This document shows positions 1-9,377 of a stretch of DNA of 64,000 bases, piece by piece. The stretch spans positions 143,387-207,386 of the forward strand of contig NZ_SLZR01000008.1 of assembly GCF_004341165.1 (NCBI RefSeq), written 5' to 3'. How positions within the stretch are numbered: position 1 is the stretch's first letter; each line of letters starts with the position of its first letter. The position numbers and the translations under genes were made by a program. This DNA is from Reinekea marinisedimentorum (GTDB lineage Bacteria > Pseudomonadota > Gammaproteobacteria > Pseudomonadales > Natronospirillaceae). A model generated the notes under the pieces. The model worked only from the letters and a program-made list of their open reading frames with translations, did no database searches and had not been told where the DNA came from.

Positions 1-25
1 TAGACATGGAAACTACTCATATGAG

Positions 26-62
26 TTATTCAAAAGTATCTGCGCCAGATACTTTTGAATAA
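26..62. other. Perfect long hairpin (17-bp stem, 3-nt loop)
   Basis: Positions 26-42 are the exact reverse complement of 46-62, with CGC as the loop. The stem is AT-rich. It lies beyond the terminator-like hairpin that follows ccoP on the minus strand. It could be a second terminator, a processing site or part of a small repeat. Its function is not shown by the sequence. Confidence 0.6.
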
Positions 63-63
63 T

Positions 64-94
64 AAAGAAATCAGGAGAGGGTGACCCTCTCCTG
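64..94 (-). terminator. Rho-independent terminator after ccoP
   Basis: An 11-bp GC-rich stem (72-82 with 84-94) is followed on the minus strand by a T-rich tail (ATTTCTTTATTATT). It sits 16 bases beyond the ccoP stop, as expected for the end of the ccoNOQP transcript. Confidence 0.7.
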
Positions 95-109
95 TGCAGC
101 CGTTATTGA

Positions 110-1000
110 TTAATTACTCAGGCTATACACATAGCCGGCCAGCAAATGGACCTTCTCTTCGCCCAGAATACCCTGCCATGCCGGCATGTTGCCTGCGCGG
201 CCGTTGGTGATGGTGATGGCGATATCTGTTGCCAGGTCCTGATTAGGGATGTCGTACAACCAGATGTTATCGGTCAGGTTAGGTGCGCCCAGCGCAGCCA
301 TGCCGGTGCCGTCAGCAGAGTGACAGGCAGCACACATCTGGCTGAAAATAACCTCGCCCTGAGCGGCCATTACTTCATCGTGGCTATTGCCGGAAAGCTT
401 CAGCACATATTCGGTAACAATTTTTACACCGTTGGTGCCGAGCGTTTCACCCCAGGCAGGCATCTGCCCCATACGGCCGTTAGCGATGGTCTGTTTGATT
501 TCGGCACCGGAATGCCCGTACAGCCAATCGTCATCCGTCAGGTTCGGGAAACCATAGTAGCCCTGAGCGGTCTGGCCATGGCACAGTGCGCAGTTGTTCT
601 GGAACAATTGCTGACCCATACGGATAGCCTGATCATTATCTTTCAGCTCTTCCACAGGTATGGACGCGAAGCGCTCAAAGATTTCGCCATATTTTTCGTT
701 ATGGGCGGCGGTTTCTTCGGCCAGCTGTTTGGCAGATGTCCATTTGCCAATACCTTCCCAGTTACCCACCGGGTAATAGATCAGGTAGCCAATACCGAAA
801 ATAATGGTGAGCCAGAACATGTTCAGCCACCACTTCGGCATCGGGTTGTTATATTCCTCGATACCATCAAAGGTGTGGCCGGTGGTTTCTTCAGCGTCTG
901 TTGAACCGGGCATTTTGCGGGTGAAGTGGATTAGTCCAACCAGGCCCGCAATGGTGATGCCTGTCAATACAAAGATGTAGGCGCTCCAAAATGTTGTCAT
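110..1000 (-). CDS. ccoP: cbb3-type cytochrome c oxidase subunit III (CcoP), dihaem
   Basis: CcoP is the membrane-anchored dihaem cytochrome c of the high-affinity cbb3 terminal oxidase and carries electrons towards CcoO and CcoN. The 296-residue protein has two N-terminal membrane segments (about 5-25 and 57-78), then two periplasmic cytochrome c domains with haem-binding motifs CALCH (137-141) and CAACH (223-227). Each domain has a downstream GQMPAW or GNMPAW segment that would supply the axial methionine. It is the last gene of ccoNOQP here; its ATG overlaps the ccoQ stop codon (ATGA), so translation is probably coupled. Length is normal for the family. A large plus-strand open frame over this gene is a shadow. 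Confidence 0.97.
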   Translation of the reverse strand: MTTFWSAYIFVLTGITIAGLVGLIHFTRKMPGSTDAEETTGHTFDGIEEYNNPMPKWWLNMFWLTIIFGIGYLIYYPVGNWEGIGKWTSAKQLAEETAAHNEKYGEIFERFASIPVEELKDNDQAIRMGQQLFQNNCALCHGQTAQGYYGFPNLTDDDWLYGHSGAEIKQTIANGRMGQMPAWGETLGTNGVKIVTEYVLKLSGNSHDEVMAAQGEVIFSQMCAACHSADGTGMAALGAPNLTDNIWLYDIPNQDLATDIAITITNGRAGNMPAWQGILGEEKVHLLAGYVYSLSN

Positions 1001-1173
1001 TCTTGTTCTCCCATTTGGTGCTGTTTTCTATCTGGCTCGTCATCTGCAAAGGGCAGGTTGGCAGCTTCTTCAAATCGGGATTTGTTCTTGCTGCTGTATG
1101 CCCAGAAAAAGACCGCTAAAAAGGCAACGGTGGTAAAAACCGTGGCTAATGCGCGTAAATCATTGATATCCAT
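997..1173 (-). CDS. ccoQ: cbb3-type oxidase subunit CcoQ (small)
   Basis: This is a 58-residue protein beginning MDINDLRALATVF, with one hydrophobic helix (about residues 8-26) ending in FFWAYSSKNK and a short acidic cytoplasmic tail. It lies exactly where CcoQ is found, between ccoO and ccoP, and its stop codon overlaps the ccoP start. CcoQ stabilises the cbb3 complex and is not catalytic. The identification rests on size, the FFWAY-like motif at the membrane boundary and operon position. Confidence 0.93.
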   Translation of the reverse strand: MDINDLRALATVFTTVAFLAVFFWAYSSKNKSRFEEAANLPFADDEPDRKQHQMGEQE

Positions 1174-1175
1174 AA

Positions 1176-1781
1176 CTAGCGCCCCGTAACAACTGTTCCA
1201 AGTTTTTGAAGGTAGGCAACCAGTGCGTCAATTTCCTTCACGCCGCGTGTTTGATCGGCAGCAGTTGCGATCATTTCATCGGTATAAGGAACGCCGAGGG
1301 TTTGCAGCGCCTTCAGTTTGTTAGGCGTATTTTCACTGTTGACTTCATTGGTGAACAGCCATGGGAATGCTGGCATGTTGGATTCAGGCACAACCGAGCG
1401 AGGATCGTACAGGTGAGCCTTATGCCATTCGTCGCTGTAGCGGCCACCCACACGTGCCAGATCCGGCCCGGTACGTTTTGAGCCCCACTGGAAGGTGAAG
1501 TTGTAAACAGATTCACCGGCCTGAGAGAATGGCCCATAGCGCTCAACTTCCGCTCGTAACGGGCGAACCATTTGCGTATGGCAGTTGTAGCAGCCTTCAC
1601 GGATGTAGATATCCCGGCCTTCAAGCTGTACCGGTGTCCAGGGTTCCAGGCCTGCGACAGGCTCTGTTGTATCTTTGATAAAAAACAGCGGAACAATCTC
1701 GACAAGCCCACCAAAACTGATAGCGACAGTAATGAGGATGGCCATCAGGCCGACGTTTTTTTCGACTCTTTCGTGTTGCAT
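1176..1781 (-). CDS. ccoO: cbb3-type cytochrome c oxidase subunit II (CcoO), monohaem
   Basis: CcoO is the membrane-anchored monohaem cytochrome c of the cbb3 oxidase. The 201-residue protein has one N-terminal membrane helix (about 12-35) and a periplasmic domain with the haem motif [11 protein letters not shown] starting near residue 64. It contains the family sequence [16 protein letters not shown] and a methionine-bearing NMPAFPWL segment that probably supplies the axial ligand. It is 17 bases downstream of ccoN and 2 bases upstream of ccoQ in the same operon. Confidence 0.97.
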   Translation of the reverse strand: MQHERVEKNVGLMAILITVAISFGGLVEIVPLFFIKDTTEPVAGLEPWTPVQLEGRDIYIREGCYNCHTQMVRPLRAEVERYGPFSQAGESVYNFTFQWGSKRTGPDLARVGGRYSDEWHKAHLYDPRSVVPESNMPAFPWLFTNEVNSENTPNKLKALQTLGVPYTDEMIATAADQTRGVKEIDALVAYLQKLGTVVTGR

Positions 1782-1798
1782 GATAGTTCTTCGCTCCC

Positions 1799-3235
1799 TC
1801 AGGCTACAGATGGCGCAGTGGATGGTTTTTCTTCACTGCCTTTGCGGATGGTCATCCAGACATTCACTGCCATTAAGACCATTCCTGCCAGGAAGATAAT
1901 GCCGCCAATCAGGCGAACCACGTATCCGGGCCAGCTCGCTTCAACACCCTGAACAAAGCTGTATGCCAGTGTTCCGTCGTTGTTGATGGCGCGCCACATC
2001 AGACCCTGGGTTATGCCGTTAACCCACATGGAAGCGATATAAAGTACGGTGCCGATGGTTGCCAGCCAGAAGTGAATGTTGATCCAGTCGATTCGGTGCA
2101 TCTGAGCCTTGCCCCATACCTTTGGAATGGTGTGGTACATGGCACCGACGGTGATCATGGCAACCCAGCCGAGTGCGCCGGCGTGAACGTGGCCAATGGT
2201 CCAGTCGGTATTGTGCGAGAGTGCATTGACCGTTTTGATCGACATCATCGGGCCTTCAAAGGTCGACATGCCGTAGAACGACAGTGATACCACCAGGAAG
2301 CGGAGAATCGGGTCGGTGCGTAATTTATGCCAGGCGCCGGAAAGGGTCATCATGCCGTTGATCATACCGCCCCAGCTTGGTGCCAGAAGGATAAGTGACA
2401 TAACCATGCCCAGGTTTTGAGCCCAGTCGGGCAGTGCGGAGTAATGCAGATGGTGACCGCCTGCCCACATGTACACGGCAATCAGTGCCCAGAAGTGAAC
2501 GATAGACAACCGGTAAGAATAAATAGGGCGCTCAGCCTGTTTCGGTACGTAGTAGTACATCATGCCGAGGAAGCCGGCTGTCAGGAAGAAGCCAACCGCG
2601 TTGTGTCCGTACCACCACTGAACCATTGCATCCATGGTGCCGGCGTATGCGGAGTAGGCGTGCGTCAAGCTAGTGGGCATTGCTGCACTGTTTACCACGT
2701 GCAGCACGGCAACGGTCATAATAAAGGCCAGATAGAACCAGTTGCCAACATAAATGTGCGGCATCTTACGGCGCATAATCGTACCAAGGAAGACCACCAG
2801 ATAAGACACCCAAACCAGTGTAATCAGAATGTCGATTGGCCAGATAAGTTCGGCGTATTCCTTACCGGCTGTTAACCCCAGAGGCAAGGTGATGACGGCC
2901 AATAGGATGACGGCCTGCCAACCCCAGAAGGTAAACTTCACCAGCGGCTCAAACGCAAGCCTGGCCTGGCTGGTGCGCTGAACAACGTAGTAGGAGGTGG
3001 CAAACAATGCACAGCCGCCAAAGGCAAAAATGACAGCGTTAGTGTGCAGGGGTCGTAAGCGACCAAAATGAAAATAGGGGCCGAAATTTAATTCCGGAAA
3101 GGCAAGTTGCGCTGCGATAATGACGCCCACCAGCATGCCGACTACGCCCCAGACTACTGTCATCACTGAGAACTGACGAACAACGTTGTAGTTGTACGTT
3201 TCCGTCGGAGCAGAGGTTTGAGTTGAGTTGCTCAT
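1799..3235 (-). CDS. ccoN: cbb3-type cytochrome c oxidase subunit I (CcoN)
   Basis: CcoN is the catalytic subunit of the cbb3 oxidase. It holds haem b, the high-spin haem b3 and CuB, and reduces O2 with proton pumping in the inner membrane. The 478-residue protein is a 12-helix haem-copper oxidase subunit with conserved histidine segments such as [32 protein letters not shown] and [13 protein letters not shown]. It is the first gene of ccoNOQP on the minus strand. About 270 bases separate it from the next upstream gene and should hold its promoter. I saw no convincing FNR/ANR box there. Confidence 0.98.
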   Translation of the reverse strand: MSNSTQTSAPTETYNYNVVRQFSVMTVVWGVVGMLVGVIIAAQLAFPELNFGPYFHFGRLRPLHTNAVIFAFGGCALFATSYYVVQRTSQARLAFEPLVKFTFWGWQAVILLAVITLPLGLTAGKEYAELIWPIDILITLVWVSYLVVFLGTIMRRKMPHIYVGNWFYLAFIMTVAVLHVVNSAAMPTSLTHAYSAYAGTMDAMVQWWYGHNAVGFFLTAGFLGMMYYYVPKQAERPIYSYRLSIVHFWALIAVYMWAGGHHLHYSALPDWAQNLGMVMSLILLAPSWGGMINGMMTLSGAWHKLRTDPILRFLVVSLSFYGMSTFEGPMMSIKTVNALSHNTDWTIGHVHAGALGWVAMITVGAMYHTIPKVWGKAQMHRIDWINIHFWLATIGTVLYIASMWVNGITQGLMWRAINNDGTLAYSFVQGVEASWPGYVVRLIGGIIFLAGMVLMAVNVWMTIRKGSEEKPSTAPSVA

Positions 3236-3423
3236 TTATCCGTTTCCAATCGTTATTTTTTTAAGGGTTAACTGAAATCGGCGCCAGTATGCTGACAGTG
3301 TCAGGCCATTGCAAATGACTCAAGTCAGTAGTTTTTGGCGCAGCTATTTACATTTTTGTTTCAATTGTTCTAGCTGGAAAGTCGATTCTACTTTAGTCGT
3401 AAAATCGATTCCTGAAACGTAAT

Positions 3424-3445
3424 AACCCCTGCGGTTGCAGGGGTT
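3424..3445 (-). terminator. Possible terminator downstream of the PilZ-like gene
   Basis: A 9-bp GC-rich stem with a 4-nt loop (3424-3432 pairs with 3437-3445) lies 60 bases beyond the stop of the minus-strand PilZ-like gene. The minus-strand tail (ATTACGTTTC) has only a weak U-tract, so efficiency is uncertain. The rest of 3236-3504 shows no gene. Confidence 0.45.
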
Positions 3446-3504
3446 TAAGTAACTATAGCTTTTTATCTTCAGACTGTACTCAGGAGACGGCTAGTAAATT
3501 AGCA

Positions 3505-4974
3505 CTATGCAGTTTGCTGACGTTTCAGGCGGATCTGATCTGTATGCTGGCCGCGTTGCATCAGCGACTGGGCACGGGCATCCAAAGACAGGCCGTGGCG
3601 GGTGGTTTTCAGTTGCACCGGTGTGTTGCTGGTGCAATAGCCCCGGTGAGTGATCAGTGAATCGTTATCGGAAGTGGAGACCAGCAAGGCTTCGGCGACG
3701 TTGTCGTTCACCTGTACGGTCACCGGCTGCAGGTTTCCGGTAATGAACTCGATGCCGAAGGTGATGGAATCACCGACCTGTTTCAGCCAGCGCACAATGG
3801 CCAGCTTACCTTTTGATTCGTCATTCTGGTGGTGCATGATGACATCGCCAACCGAGACGGGCTTGGTCAGTGAGCTTTGATCCATCTTAATGCAGGCACC
3901 GGTTTTGCTCTGGTTAATGGTTTCACTTGCAGATAAATCAGAAAGCACGGATCTCGGTGTTTTCAGATATTGGTGGATCATCTGCAGGCCCAGCGCGGTT
4001 TTGGCTTCAGTGGCGCACGGTGCGCGTTCAAATCTGCGTGAAGTGGATTGTTTCCAGGCCAGCAGAGCCTTCTTCAGAGTCATGAAGGCATCGATGTTGT
4101 CTGCTTTGCGGCTAAAGCCGATGTTTTCAGCGGCGGTGCCACGTCGCAATTGCCCCATGTGCTGGCGGGCCTGCTCAATAATCGGCAGTGGGTTCAGAAC
4201 GCGGATGCTGCTGTCGTTGCCCGGGGTTTGCAGCTGACGGGAGGTTTGAATGCCCGATTTAGCTTCCAGGTCGATATAAAAGAAGTGAGCGTTCAGTTCC
4301 CGGCTCTCCTGCTGGCTGAGCTGTGCACGGAATGCCCATTTACGCAGGTAGGCATCTACCAGGTGTCTTTCTGATTCATTGAGGTGTTCCGGCTGCGAGG
4401 CCTGGAACAGCAGTGCCTGCTTATAACGGCTTTCAATATCGCGGTTATCCGGCTTATTGCTGTGGAAATCGGTTAAGAAGCGGACTTCAGCATAGTAGTA
4501 GAGGCGGTTAAGTTCGGCCCACAGGATACCCGGTTGCGGCCTGTGCTGATCGCTGAAATCCTGCAGTTGCTCGGCCATCGCGCTGATAGCCCAATAAACA
4601 AAGTTGGCGGCCTCTTCCTTAGAGTGAGGTACCGCATCACGCAACAGCAGCTTGGTGGCGTAAGCAAACTCCCGGTTTAACTCGGGGATTTCCTTGCGCT
4701 GAACCGGGGTCAGTTTAACCTCGCCCGAGCGTACCTTCGGAATATAGCGCAGGTACTGATTGATCAGGCTGGCGGTTAAATTAAGCCGGGCATCGCCATT
4801 GATCGGCATGCGGTTTAGGTTGTGCAGATTCGTGACGACCTTTTCAAGGTTCATTTCAAAATCGGCGCTGTTTAAAACCTGATTAACAAGAACATCTCTA
4901 TATAAGGCGTTGGTGTCACGGCTTATATGAAGGTTTTGTTTTGGCATGGTTAGTCGAAGAGACGCGATGCTCAT
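3505..4974 (-). CDS. Putative PilZ-domain protein (c-di-GMP effector-like)
   Basis: This is a 489-residue soluble protein whose first ~290 residues are helical and not assignable to a family by eye. The C-terminal third has features of a PilZ domain: an R-x3-R sequence (RRFER) followed some 40 residues later by NQSKTGACI, which resembles the (D/N)xSxxG motif, then a beta-rich segment (AIVRWLKQ, FGIEFITG) typical of PilZ barrels. PilZ domains bind cyclic di-GMP, but binding here is an inference because the arginine motif is further away than usual. The start is taken at the ATG ending at 4974, which has a GGAG 9 bases upstream. An upstream TTG in frame would add 7 residues. It is transcribed alone. 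Confidence 0.65.
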   Translation of the reverse strand: MSIASLRLTMPKQNLHISRDTNALYRDVLVNQVLNSADFEMNLEKVVTNLHNLNRMPINGDARLNLTASLINQYLRYIPKVRSGEVKLTPVQRKEIPELNREFAYATKLLLRDAVPHSKEEAANFVYWAISAMAEQLQDFSDQHRPQPGILWAELNRLYYYAEVRFLTDFHSNKPDNRDIESRYKQALLFQASQPEHLNESERHLVDAYLRKWAFRAQLSQQESRELNAHFFYIDLEAKSGIQTSRQLQTPGNDSSIRVLNPLPIIEQARQHMGQLRRGTAAENIGFSRKADNIDAFMTLKKALLAWKQSTSRRFERAPCATEAKTALGLQMIHQYLKTPRSVLSDLSASETINQSKTGACIKMDQSSLTKPVSVGDVIMHHQNDESKGKLAIVRWLKQVGDSITFGIEFITGNLQPVTVQVNDNVAEALLVSTSDNDSLITHRGYCTSNTPVQLKTTRHGLSLDARAQSLMQRGQHTDQIRLKRQQTA

Positions 4975-5245
4975 ATGCTCTGGCTCCAGGTGCAACTATC
5001 TGGCTATATTGTAGTCAATAGAAAATCTGGTGCTGTTTTAGCTTTGTTTATTGAGAATCAGTTCACATTATGAGCGGTGTTAGATTTGTGAACTTATGCA
5101 CATGGGCGGGTAGGTGTTGTTCAGGGGCGCAGTTGTTCGGGTGTTGTTTTCCTGAATTCATTGCTCTGTTGAATTTTGTAGGATATTTAGCAGCCGTTTT
5201 CTTCATTAGACTGGCTGAGGATCAATCCTAATAGAAGGGGGTGTT

Positions 5246-5515
5246 ATGCAACAGTGCGTCAAGGCTTGGGTGTACGGCAAGGTGCAGGGCGTGGGTTATC
5301 GTTTTTTCTGTAAAAAGCGCGCCTATGAACTGGGTTTGCAGGGCTATGCGCTGAATCTGCCTGACGGCCGGGTGGAGGTTCTGGTGTGTGGAGAGGAACA
5401 AGCCATCAGTGATATGATCCAGTCGCTGCACGAGGGGCCGGTGTTTGCTCAGGTATTGGGGGTAGATGTAGAGCCGAGCGACAAGGTTCAAACGACCGGG
5501 TTTATGACCGGCTGA
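5246..5515 (+). CDS. acyP: Acylphosphatase
   Basis: This small cytosolic enzyme (89 residues) hydrolyses carboxyl-phosphate bonds such as those in acetyl phosphate. It shows the family signature near the N-terminus, YGKVQGVGYRFF, whose arginine is the phosphate-binding residue, and the catalytic asparagine segment YALNLPDGRVEV. A purine-rich ribosome site (GAAGGGGGTG) precedes the ATG. It is convergent with the lytic transglycosylase gene; their stop codons are 1 base apart. Length and motifs are normal. Confidence 0.95.
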   Translation: MQQCVKAWVYGKVQGVGYRFFCKKRAYELGLQGYALNLPDGRVEVLVCGEEQAISDMIQSLHEGPVFAQVLGVDVEPSDKVQTTGFMTG

Positions 5516-5516
5516 T

Positions 5517-6104
5517 TTATTCGCCGAGCCGCCAGTACTGATGCCAATAGGTTAGAACCCGTTTTGGGTACCAGGTTTGGCCGCGGCTGCCGTTGTATCT
5601 GGCCAGTGCTTTTATAAGGCTGCCTTTTTCGATCTCAAGATAGTGCGCCAGAATGGTGGTGCCGTAACGCAGATTTGTCGCGCACTCCAGCAGGCTGTCT
5701 TCTTCCCTTCCAATTTCATCCTTCCAGAACGGCATAACCTGCATAATGCCTCTTGCGCCCGCGTAGGATACCGCATAGCAGTCAAATGCACTTTCAACCT
5801 GAATGAGTGCCAGAATCAGCCCCGGCTCCAGGTTAGCCCGGGACGCTTCAGCATGAATCAGGGTTAGTAGCTCAATGCGTTCGTTCGGGTCTTTTATCCA
5901 GCGGCTTAACGGCGTCGACATAGCAGCTAACCAAACCTGCCCGACATATTCATCCTCAAAGGCGTTGGGTTGGCTGAGTGCGGTTTTCAGTGACTGTACC
6001 AGTGTTGTGTCTGTCAATTGAGTGTCGGTCTCATTCGCCAGTGTAGGGTTGATGCTGCAAATCAGACAAAGGCTGGCAATTAAGGTAATTAGGCGGTATC
6101 GCAT
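5517..6104 (-). CDS. Lytic transglycosylase, SLT domain, secreted
   Basis: This 195-residue exported protein has an N-terminal signal peptide (RYRLITLIASLCLICSINPTLA) and a C-terminal SLT/lysozyme-like domain. The catalytic glutamate is in LALIQVESAFDCYAVS, followed by the usual GARGIMQVMPFW, LRYGTTILAHYL and ALARYNGS motifs. It cleaves the glycan strands of peptidoglycan in the periplasm. It is divergent from aspS. It is short for this fold and seems to hold little besides the catalytic domain. Confidence 0.9.
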   Translation of the reverse strand: MRYRLITLIASLCLICSINPTLANETDTQLTDTTLVQSLKTALSQPNAFEDEYVGQVWLAAMSTPLSRWIKDPNERIELLTLIHAEASRANLEPGLILALIQVESAFDCYAVSYAGARGIMQVMPFWKDEIGREEDSLLECATNLRYGTTILAHYLEIEKGSLIKALARYNGSRGQTWYPKRVLTYWHQYWRLGE

Positions 6105-6191
6105 GTTCGTTGAATCGCTGGTTGTTTGACCTGAATGCTAACAGAAAATTCAGAAGTTTGATCGGTGGGTTAATTCTTGGCTGAATCGTTG

Positions 6192-6197
6192 TATAAT
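6192..6197 (+). promoter_or_regulatory. aspS promoter -10 element
   Basis: A perfect TATAAT lies 43 bases upstream of the aspS ATG and is followed by a GC-rich discriminator (GCGCGCC), common in promoters under stringent control. The -35 region is weak (TTAATT about 16 bases upstream). Confidence 0.6.
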
Positions 6198-6239
6198 GCG
6201 CGCCTTTTTGCAAATTGATTATCTGGATCGGGAAAAACC

Positions 6240-8024
6240 ATGCGAAGCCTGTATTGTGGAGAACTAAACAGTTCAAACATTGACCAGACCGTTACCATCT
6301 GCGGTTGGGTTCATCGTCGTCGTGATCACGGCGGCGTTATCTTTTTGGATGTTCGTGATCGTGAGGGCATCATGCAGGTGGTTTTCGATCCTGATGCCGA
6401 AGAAAGCTTTGCCACTGCCGATCGTGTGCGCAGTGAGTATGTTGTAGAGATTACCGGCCTGGTTCGTGGCCGTCCTGAAGGTACGGTTAACGCCAATATG
6501 TCGACCGGTGAGGTTGAGATGCTGGGTCGTGAAATTAAAGTGCTGAACAAAGCGCTGACGCCTCCGTTCCCGCTGGACGATTACTCGCCTGTTGGTGAAG
6601 ACGTTCGCCTGAAGTATCGCTATATGGATCTGCGTCGCCCGGAAATGCAGCAAAAGCTGATTCTGCGCTCCAAAATCACCTCCAGCGTGCGCCGTGCACT
6701 GGAAGATCAGGGCTTTATCGACATTGAAACGCCTATTCTGAACCGTGCGACGCCGGAAGGTGCGCGTGATTATCTGGTGCCTTCTCGTACCCACCCGGGT
6801 TCGTTCTTCTCGTTGCCGCAGTCTCCTCAGCTGTTTAAGCAGCTGCTGATGGTTTCCGGTTTCGACCGCTACTACCAGATTGCCAAGTGTTTCCGTGATG
6901 AAGACCTGCGTGCCGACCGCCAGCCGGAATTCACCCAGATTGATATCGAGACTTCTTTCATGGATGAAGATGGCATCATGGGTATTACTGAAACCATGAT
7001 CCGCTCGCTGTTTAAAGAAGTGCTGGATGTCGATTTTGCTGACTTCCCGCGTATGCCATTCTCTGAAGCGATGGAGAAATACGGCAGCGACAAGCCGGAC
7101 CTGCGTATTCCGCTGCAGCTGGTGACCGTCAGTGATCTGATGGAAGGTGTTGAATTCAAGGTGTTCTCTGGCCCGGCTAAAGATGCCGCCGGTCGTGTTG
7201 CTGCTCTGAAAGTACCGGGTGGCAACAGCCTGACCCGTAAGCAGATCGACGATTACACCAAGTTTGTCAGCATCTATGGCGCCAAAGGCCTGGCGTACAT
7301 TAAGGTAAATGATAAATCTAAGCTGGAAGATGGCGATGATTGTGGTCTGCAATCGCCAATCGTTAAATTCCTGCCGGTTGATGTTCGCAAAGCGTTGATT
7401 GAACGACTGGAAGCTGAAGACGGCGACCTTATCTTCTTTGGAGCCGATAAAGCCAAGATCGTTAACGATGCGCTGGGTGCGTTGCGTTGTAAGATCGGTG
7501 AAGACATGGATCTTTACACCTGTGAGTGGGCACCACTGTGGGTTGTTGATTTCCCAATGTTTGAAGATACCGGCGATGCCCGCGTCACTGCGTTGCACCA
7601 CCCGTTCACTATGCCTTCATGCTCTATCGAAGAGCTGAAAGCGAACCCGCTGGGTGCCTTGTCCCGAGCTTACGATATGGTTCTGAACGGTGTCGAGCTG
7701 GGCGGTGGTTCCATCCGTATCCACGATGAAGAAATGCAGAATACGGTCTTCGATGTACTGAAGATCGATAAAGAGTCACAGGAAGAGAAGTTTGGCTTCC
7801 TGTTGTCGGCGCTGCGGTACGGTTGCCCTCCACACGGCGGTTTGGCATTTGGCCTTGACCGAATCGTGATGCTGATGACCGGCTCCGAGTCTATTCGTGA
7901 AGTTATTGCCTTCCCGAAAACTCAGACAGCGGCCTGTGTGCTCACCGAAGCACCTGGCCAGGTGGATGCAGAGCAGCTTAAAGAGCTGAACATCCGCATC
8001 CGAAAGGCTTCGTCTGAAAGCTGA
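6240..8024 (+). CDS. aspS: Aspartyl-tRNA synthetase (bacterial type)
   Basis: AspS is a class II aminoacyl-tRNA synthetase that charges tRNA-Asp with aspartate. At 594 residues it has the full bacterial layout: an N-terminal OB-fold anticodon domain ([11 protein letters not shown]), motif 2 ([18 protein letters not shown]), the bacterial GAD insertion domain in the middle, and motif 3 ([12 protein letters not shown]). Whether it is discriminating (Asp only) or non-discriminating (Asp/Asn) cannot be settled by eye; the two tRNA-Asn genes in the window do not decide it. It has its own promoter, and a strong terminator follows. A 442-residue open frame on the opposite strand is a shadow. Confidence 0.98.
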   Translation: MRSLYCGELNSSNIDQTVTICGWVHRRRDHGGVIFLDVRDREGIMQVVFDPDAEESFATADRVRSEYVVEITGLVRGRPEGTVNANMSTGEVEMLGREIKVLNKALTPPFPLDDYSPVGEDVRLKYRYMDLRRPEMQQKLILRSKITSSVRRALEDQGFIDIETPILNRATPEGARDYLVPSRTHPGSFFSLPQSPQLFKQLLMVSGFDRYYQIAKCFRDEDLRADRQPEFTQIDIETSFMDEDGIMGITETMIRSLFKEVLDVDFADFPRMPFSEAMEKYGSDKPDLRIPLQLVTVSDLMEGVEFKVFSGPAKDAAGRVAALKVPGGNSLTRKQIDDYTKFVSIYGAKGLAYIKVNDKSKLEDGDDCGLQSPIVKFLPVDVRKALIERLEAEDGDLIFFGADKAKIVNDALGALRCKIGEDMDLYTCEWAPLWVVDFPMFEDTGDARVTALHHPFTMPSCSIEELKANPLGALSRAYDMVLNGVELGGGSIRIHDEEMQNTVFDVLKIDKESQEEKFGFLLSALRYGCPPHGGLAFGLDRIVMLMTGSESIREVIAFPKTQTAACVLTEAPGQVDAEQLKELNIRIRKASSES

Positions 8025-8047
8025 GTCAGCATTAAAGTAATTGAATA

Positions 8048-8076
8048 AAGGGAGCTGAGTGCTCCCTTGTTTTTTT
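8048..8076 (+). terminator. Rho-independent terminator after aspS
   Basis: An 8-bp stem (AAGGGAGC with GCTCCCTT) and 5-nt loop is followed by GTTTTTTT. It lies 24 bases after the aspS stop and separates aspS from yebC. Confidence 0.9.
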
Positions 8077-8122
8077 ACAATCAACGGAAATATCTGAATT
8101 TTTAGCATGTTAAGAGGTGACT

Positions 8123-8842
8123 ATGGCTGGTCATAGTAAATGGGCGAATATCCGCCATCGTAAGGCTGCGCAAGATGCCAAACGCGGCAAAATTTTCACC
8201 AAGATTATTCGTGAGCTGGTTGTAGCAGCCAAATCTGGTGGCCCCAACCCGGAAGACAACCCGGCGCTGCGCAGTGTTATTGATAAGGCACTCGGCGCCA
8301 ACATGAAACGCGACACCATCGATAAGGCCATTGCCCGCGGGGCCGGAGCCGGAGATGGCGAAAACTTTGAAGCCATGACCTATGAAGGCTATGGCATTCA
8401 GGGGGTTGCTGTGTATGTGAAGTGCCTTTCCGACAATAAAAACCGCACCGTCAGTGAAGTGCGCCACGCCTTTACTAAAACTGGTGGTAACCTGGGTACC
8501 GATGGTTCGGTGGCCTATCTGTTCTCCAGTGTCGGTCAGTTGTTGCTGGAAAAGGCCGATGAAGATGCGCTCATGGAGGTTGCATTGGAAGCCGGAGCAG
8601 AGGATGTCATCGCCAGTGACGACGGCAGCTTTGAAGTACGCACCGCACCGGAAGATTTTATGACCGTTAAACAGGCGCTGCTCGATGCCGGCTATGAGCC
8701 TGAAGGTGAAGTCACTATGGTGCCGAGTACCGAAGTGGATATTGAAGGCGAATCTATCGAAAAAGTTCAGCGTTTGATCGATATGCTTGAAGATCTGGAT
8801 GACGTTCAGGCCGTCTACACCAACGCAAACTTTATCGAATAA
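8123..8842 (+). CDS. yebC: YebC/TACO1-family protein
   Basis: YebC-family proteins have been described both as DNA-binding regulators and, more recently, as ribosome-associated factors that relieve stalling. The 239-residue protein begins with the canonical [14 protein letters not shown] and contains [14 protein letters not shown], typical of the family. The start is set at the ATG at 8123, with AAGAGG 5 bases upstream; an in-frame GTG two codons earlier is not needed. It lies directly upstream of ruvC, the usual arrangement in gammaproteobacteria, with 13 bases between them. Confidence 0.95.
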   Translation: MAGHSKWANIRHRKAAQDAKRGKIFTKIIRELVVAAKSGGPNPEDNPALRSVIDKALGANMKRDTIDKAIARGAGAGDGENFEAMTYEGYGIQGVAVYVKCLSDNKNRTVSEVRHAFTKTGGNLGTDGSVAYLFSSVGQLLLEKADEDALMEVALEAGAEDVIASDDGSFEVRTAPEDFMTVKQALLDAGYEPEGEVTMVPSTEVDIEGESIEKVQRLIDMLEDLDDVQAVYTNANFIE

Positions 8843-8855
8843 TAGGAAATCTGCA

Positions 8856-9377
8856 TTGGCGCTGATTCTTGGTATTGACCCGGGCTCACGAAAAACCGGT
8901 TTCGGAGTCATCAATCAGGTGGGCTCGCGGCTGGAGTACGTTGCCAGTGGCGTGATCCGTGTGCATAAAGAGCCCTCCATGCCGCTTCGGCTCAACCTGA
9001 TCTACGACTCGCTGACTGAAATTATTGAACAGTATTGCCCGCAACAGATGGCAATTGAAGAAGTCTTTATGGGCCGTGGGCCGGATGCCGCCATTAAACT
9101 GGGGCAGGCGCGTGGGGTTGCTATTCTGGCCGGTACTCAGGCGCAGCTGGAAGTCTTTGAATACGCCGCCAGAAAGGTAAAGCAGGCGGTTGTCGGCAAC
9201 GGCAATGCCGATAAAGATCAGGTGGGCTACATGGTGCAGTCGTTGTTGAAATTGCCCGGTGTGCCTCAGGAAGATGCTGCCGATGCGCTGGCTGTGGCGG
9301 CCTGTCACGCCTATACCGTCACCGGCTTGGTCAATATTACCGGCGCGTCCCACTCCAGAAGAGGGCGGTTGGTGTAA
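8856..9377 (+). CDS. ruvC: Holliday junction endonuclease RuvC
   Basis: RuvC resolves Holliday junctions together with the RuvAB branch-migration motor. The start is a TTG at 8856, giving LALILGIDPGSRKTGFG and 173 residues, the same length as the E. coli protein; AGGA lies 8 bases upstream. Reading from the ATG at 8787 would add 23 residues with no homology, overlapping yebC. Catalytic acidic residues are visible: D in GIDPG, E in AIEEVFMG, and the C-terminal DAADALAVAACHA segment. Its TAA overlaps the ATG of the next gene by one base. Confidence 0.96.
   Translation: MALILGIDPGSRKTGFGVINQVGSRLEYVASGVIRVHKEPSMPLRLNLIYDSLTEIIEQYCPQQMAIEEVFMGRGPDAAIKLGQARGVAILAGTQAQLEVFEYAARKVKQAVVGNGNADKDQVGYMVQSLLKLPGVPQEDAADALAVAACHAYTVTGLVNITGASHSRRGRLV

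Noticed and set aside
146..904. 252-codon open frame on the plus strand
   Set aside because: It is antisense to ccoP, which has clear haem motifs; no own homology or ribosome site.
3300..3330. Possible FNR/ANR box upstream of ccoN
   Set aside because: The best candidate (TTGCAAATGACTCAA) has the wrong spacing and half-site sequence compared with TTGAT-N4-ATCAA.
6273..7601. 442-codon open frame on the minus strand
   Set aside because: It lies wholly within aspS, has no recognisable motif and arises from the codon bias of the true gene.
8787..8855. 23-residue N-terminal extension of RuvC from an upstream ATG
   Set aside because: It overlaps yebC, lacks homology and the TTG at 8856 gives the standard 173-residue protein with a ribosome site.
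8102..8914. 270-codon minus-strand open frame
   Set aside because: It is antisense to yebC and the ruvC start, both well supported.
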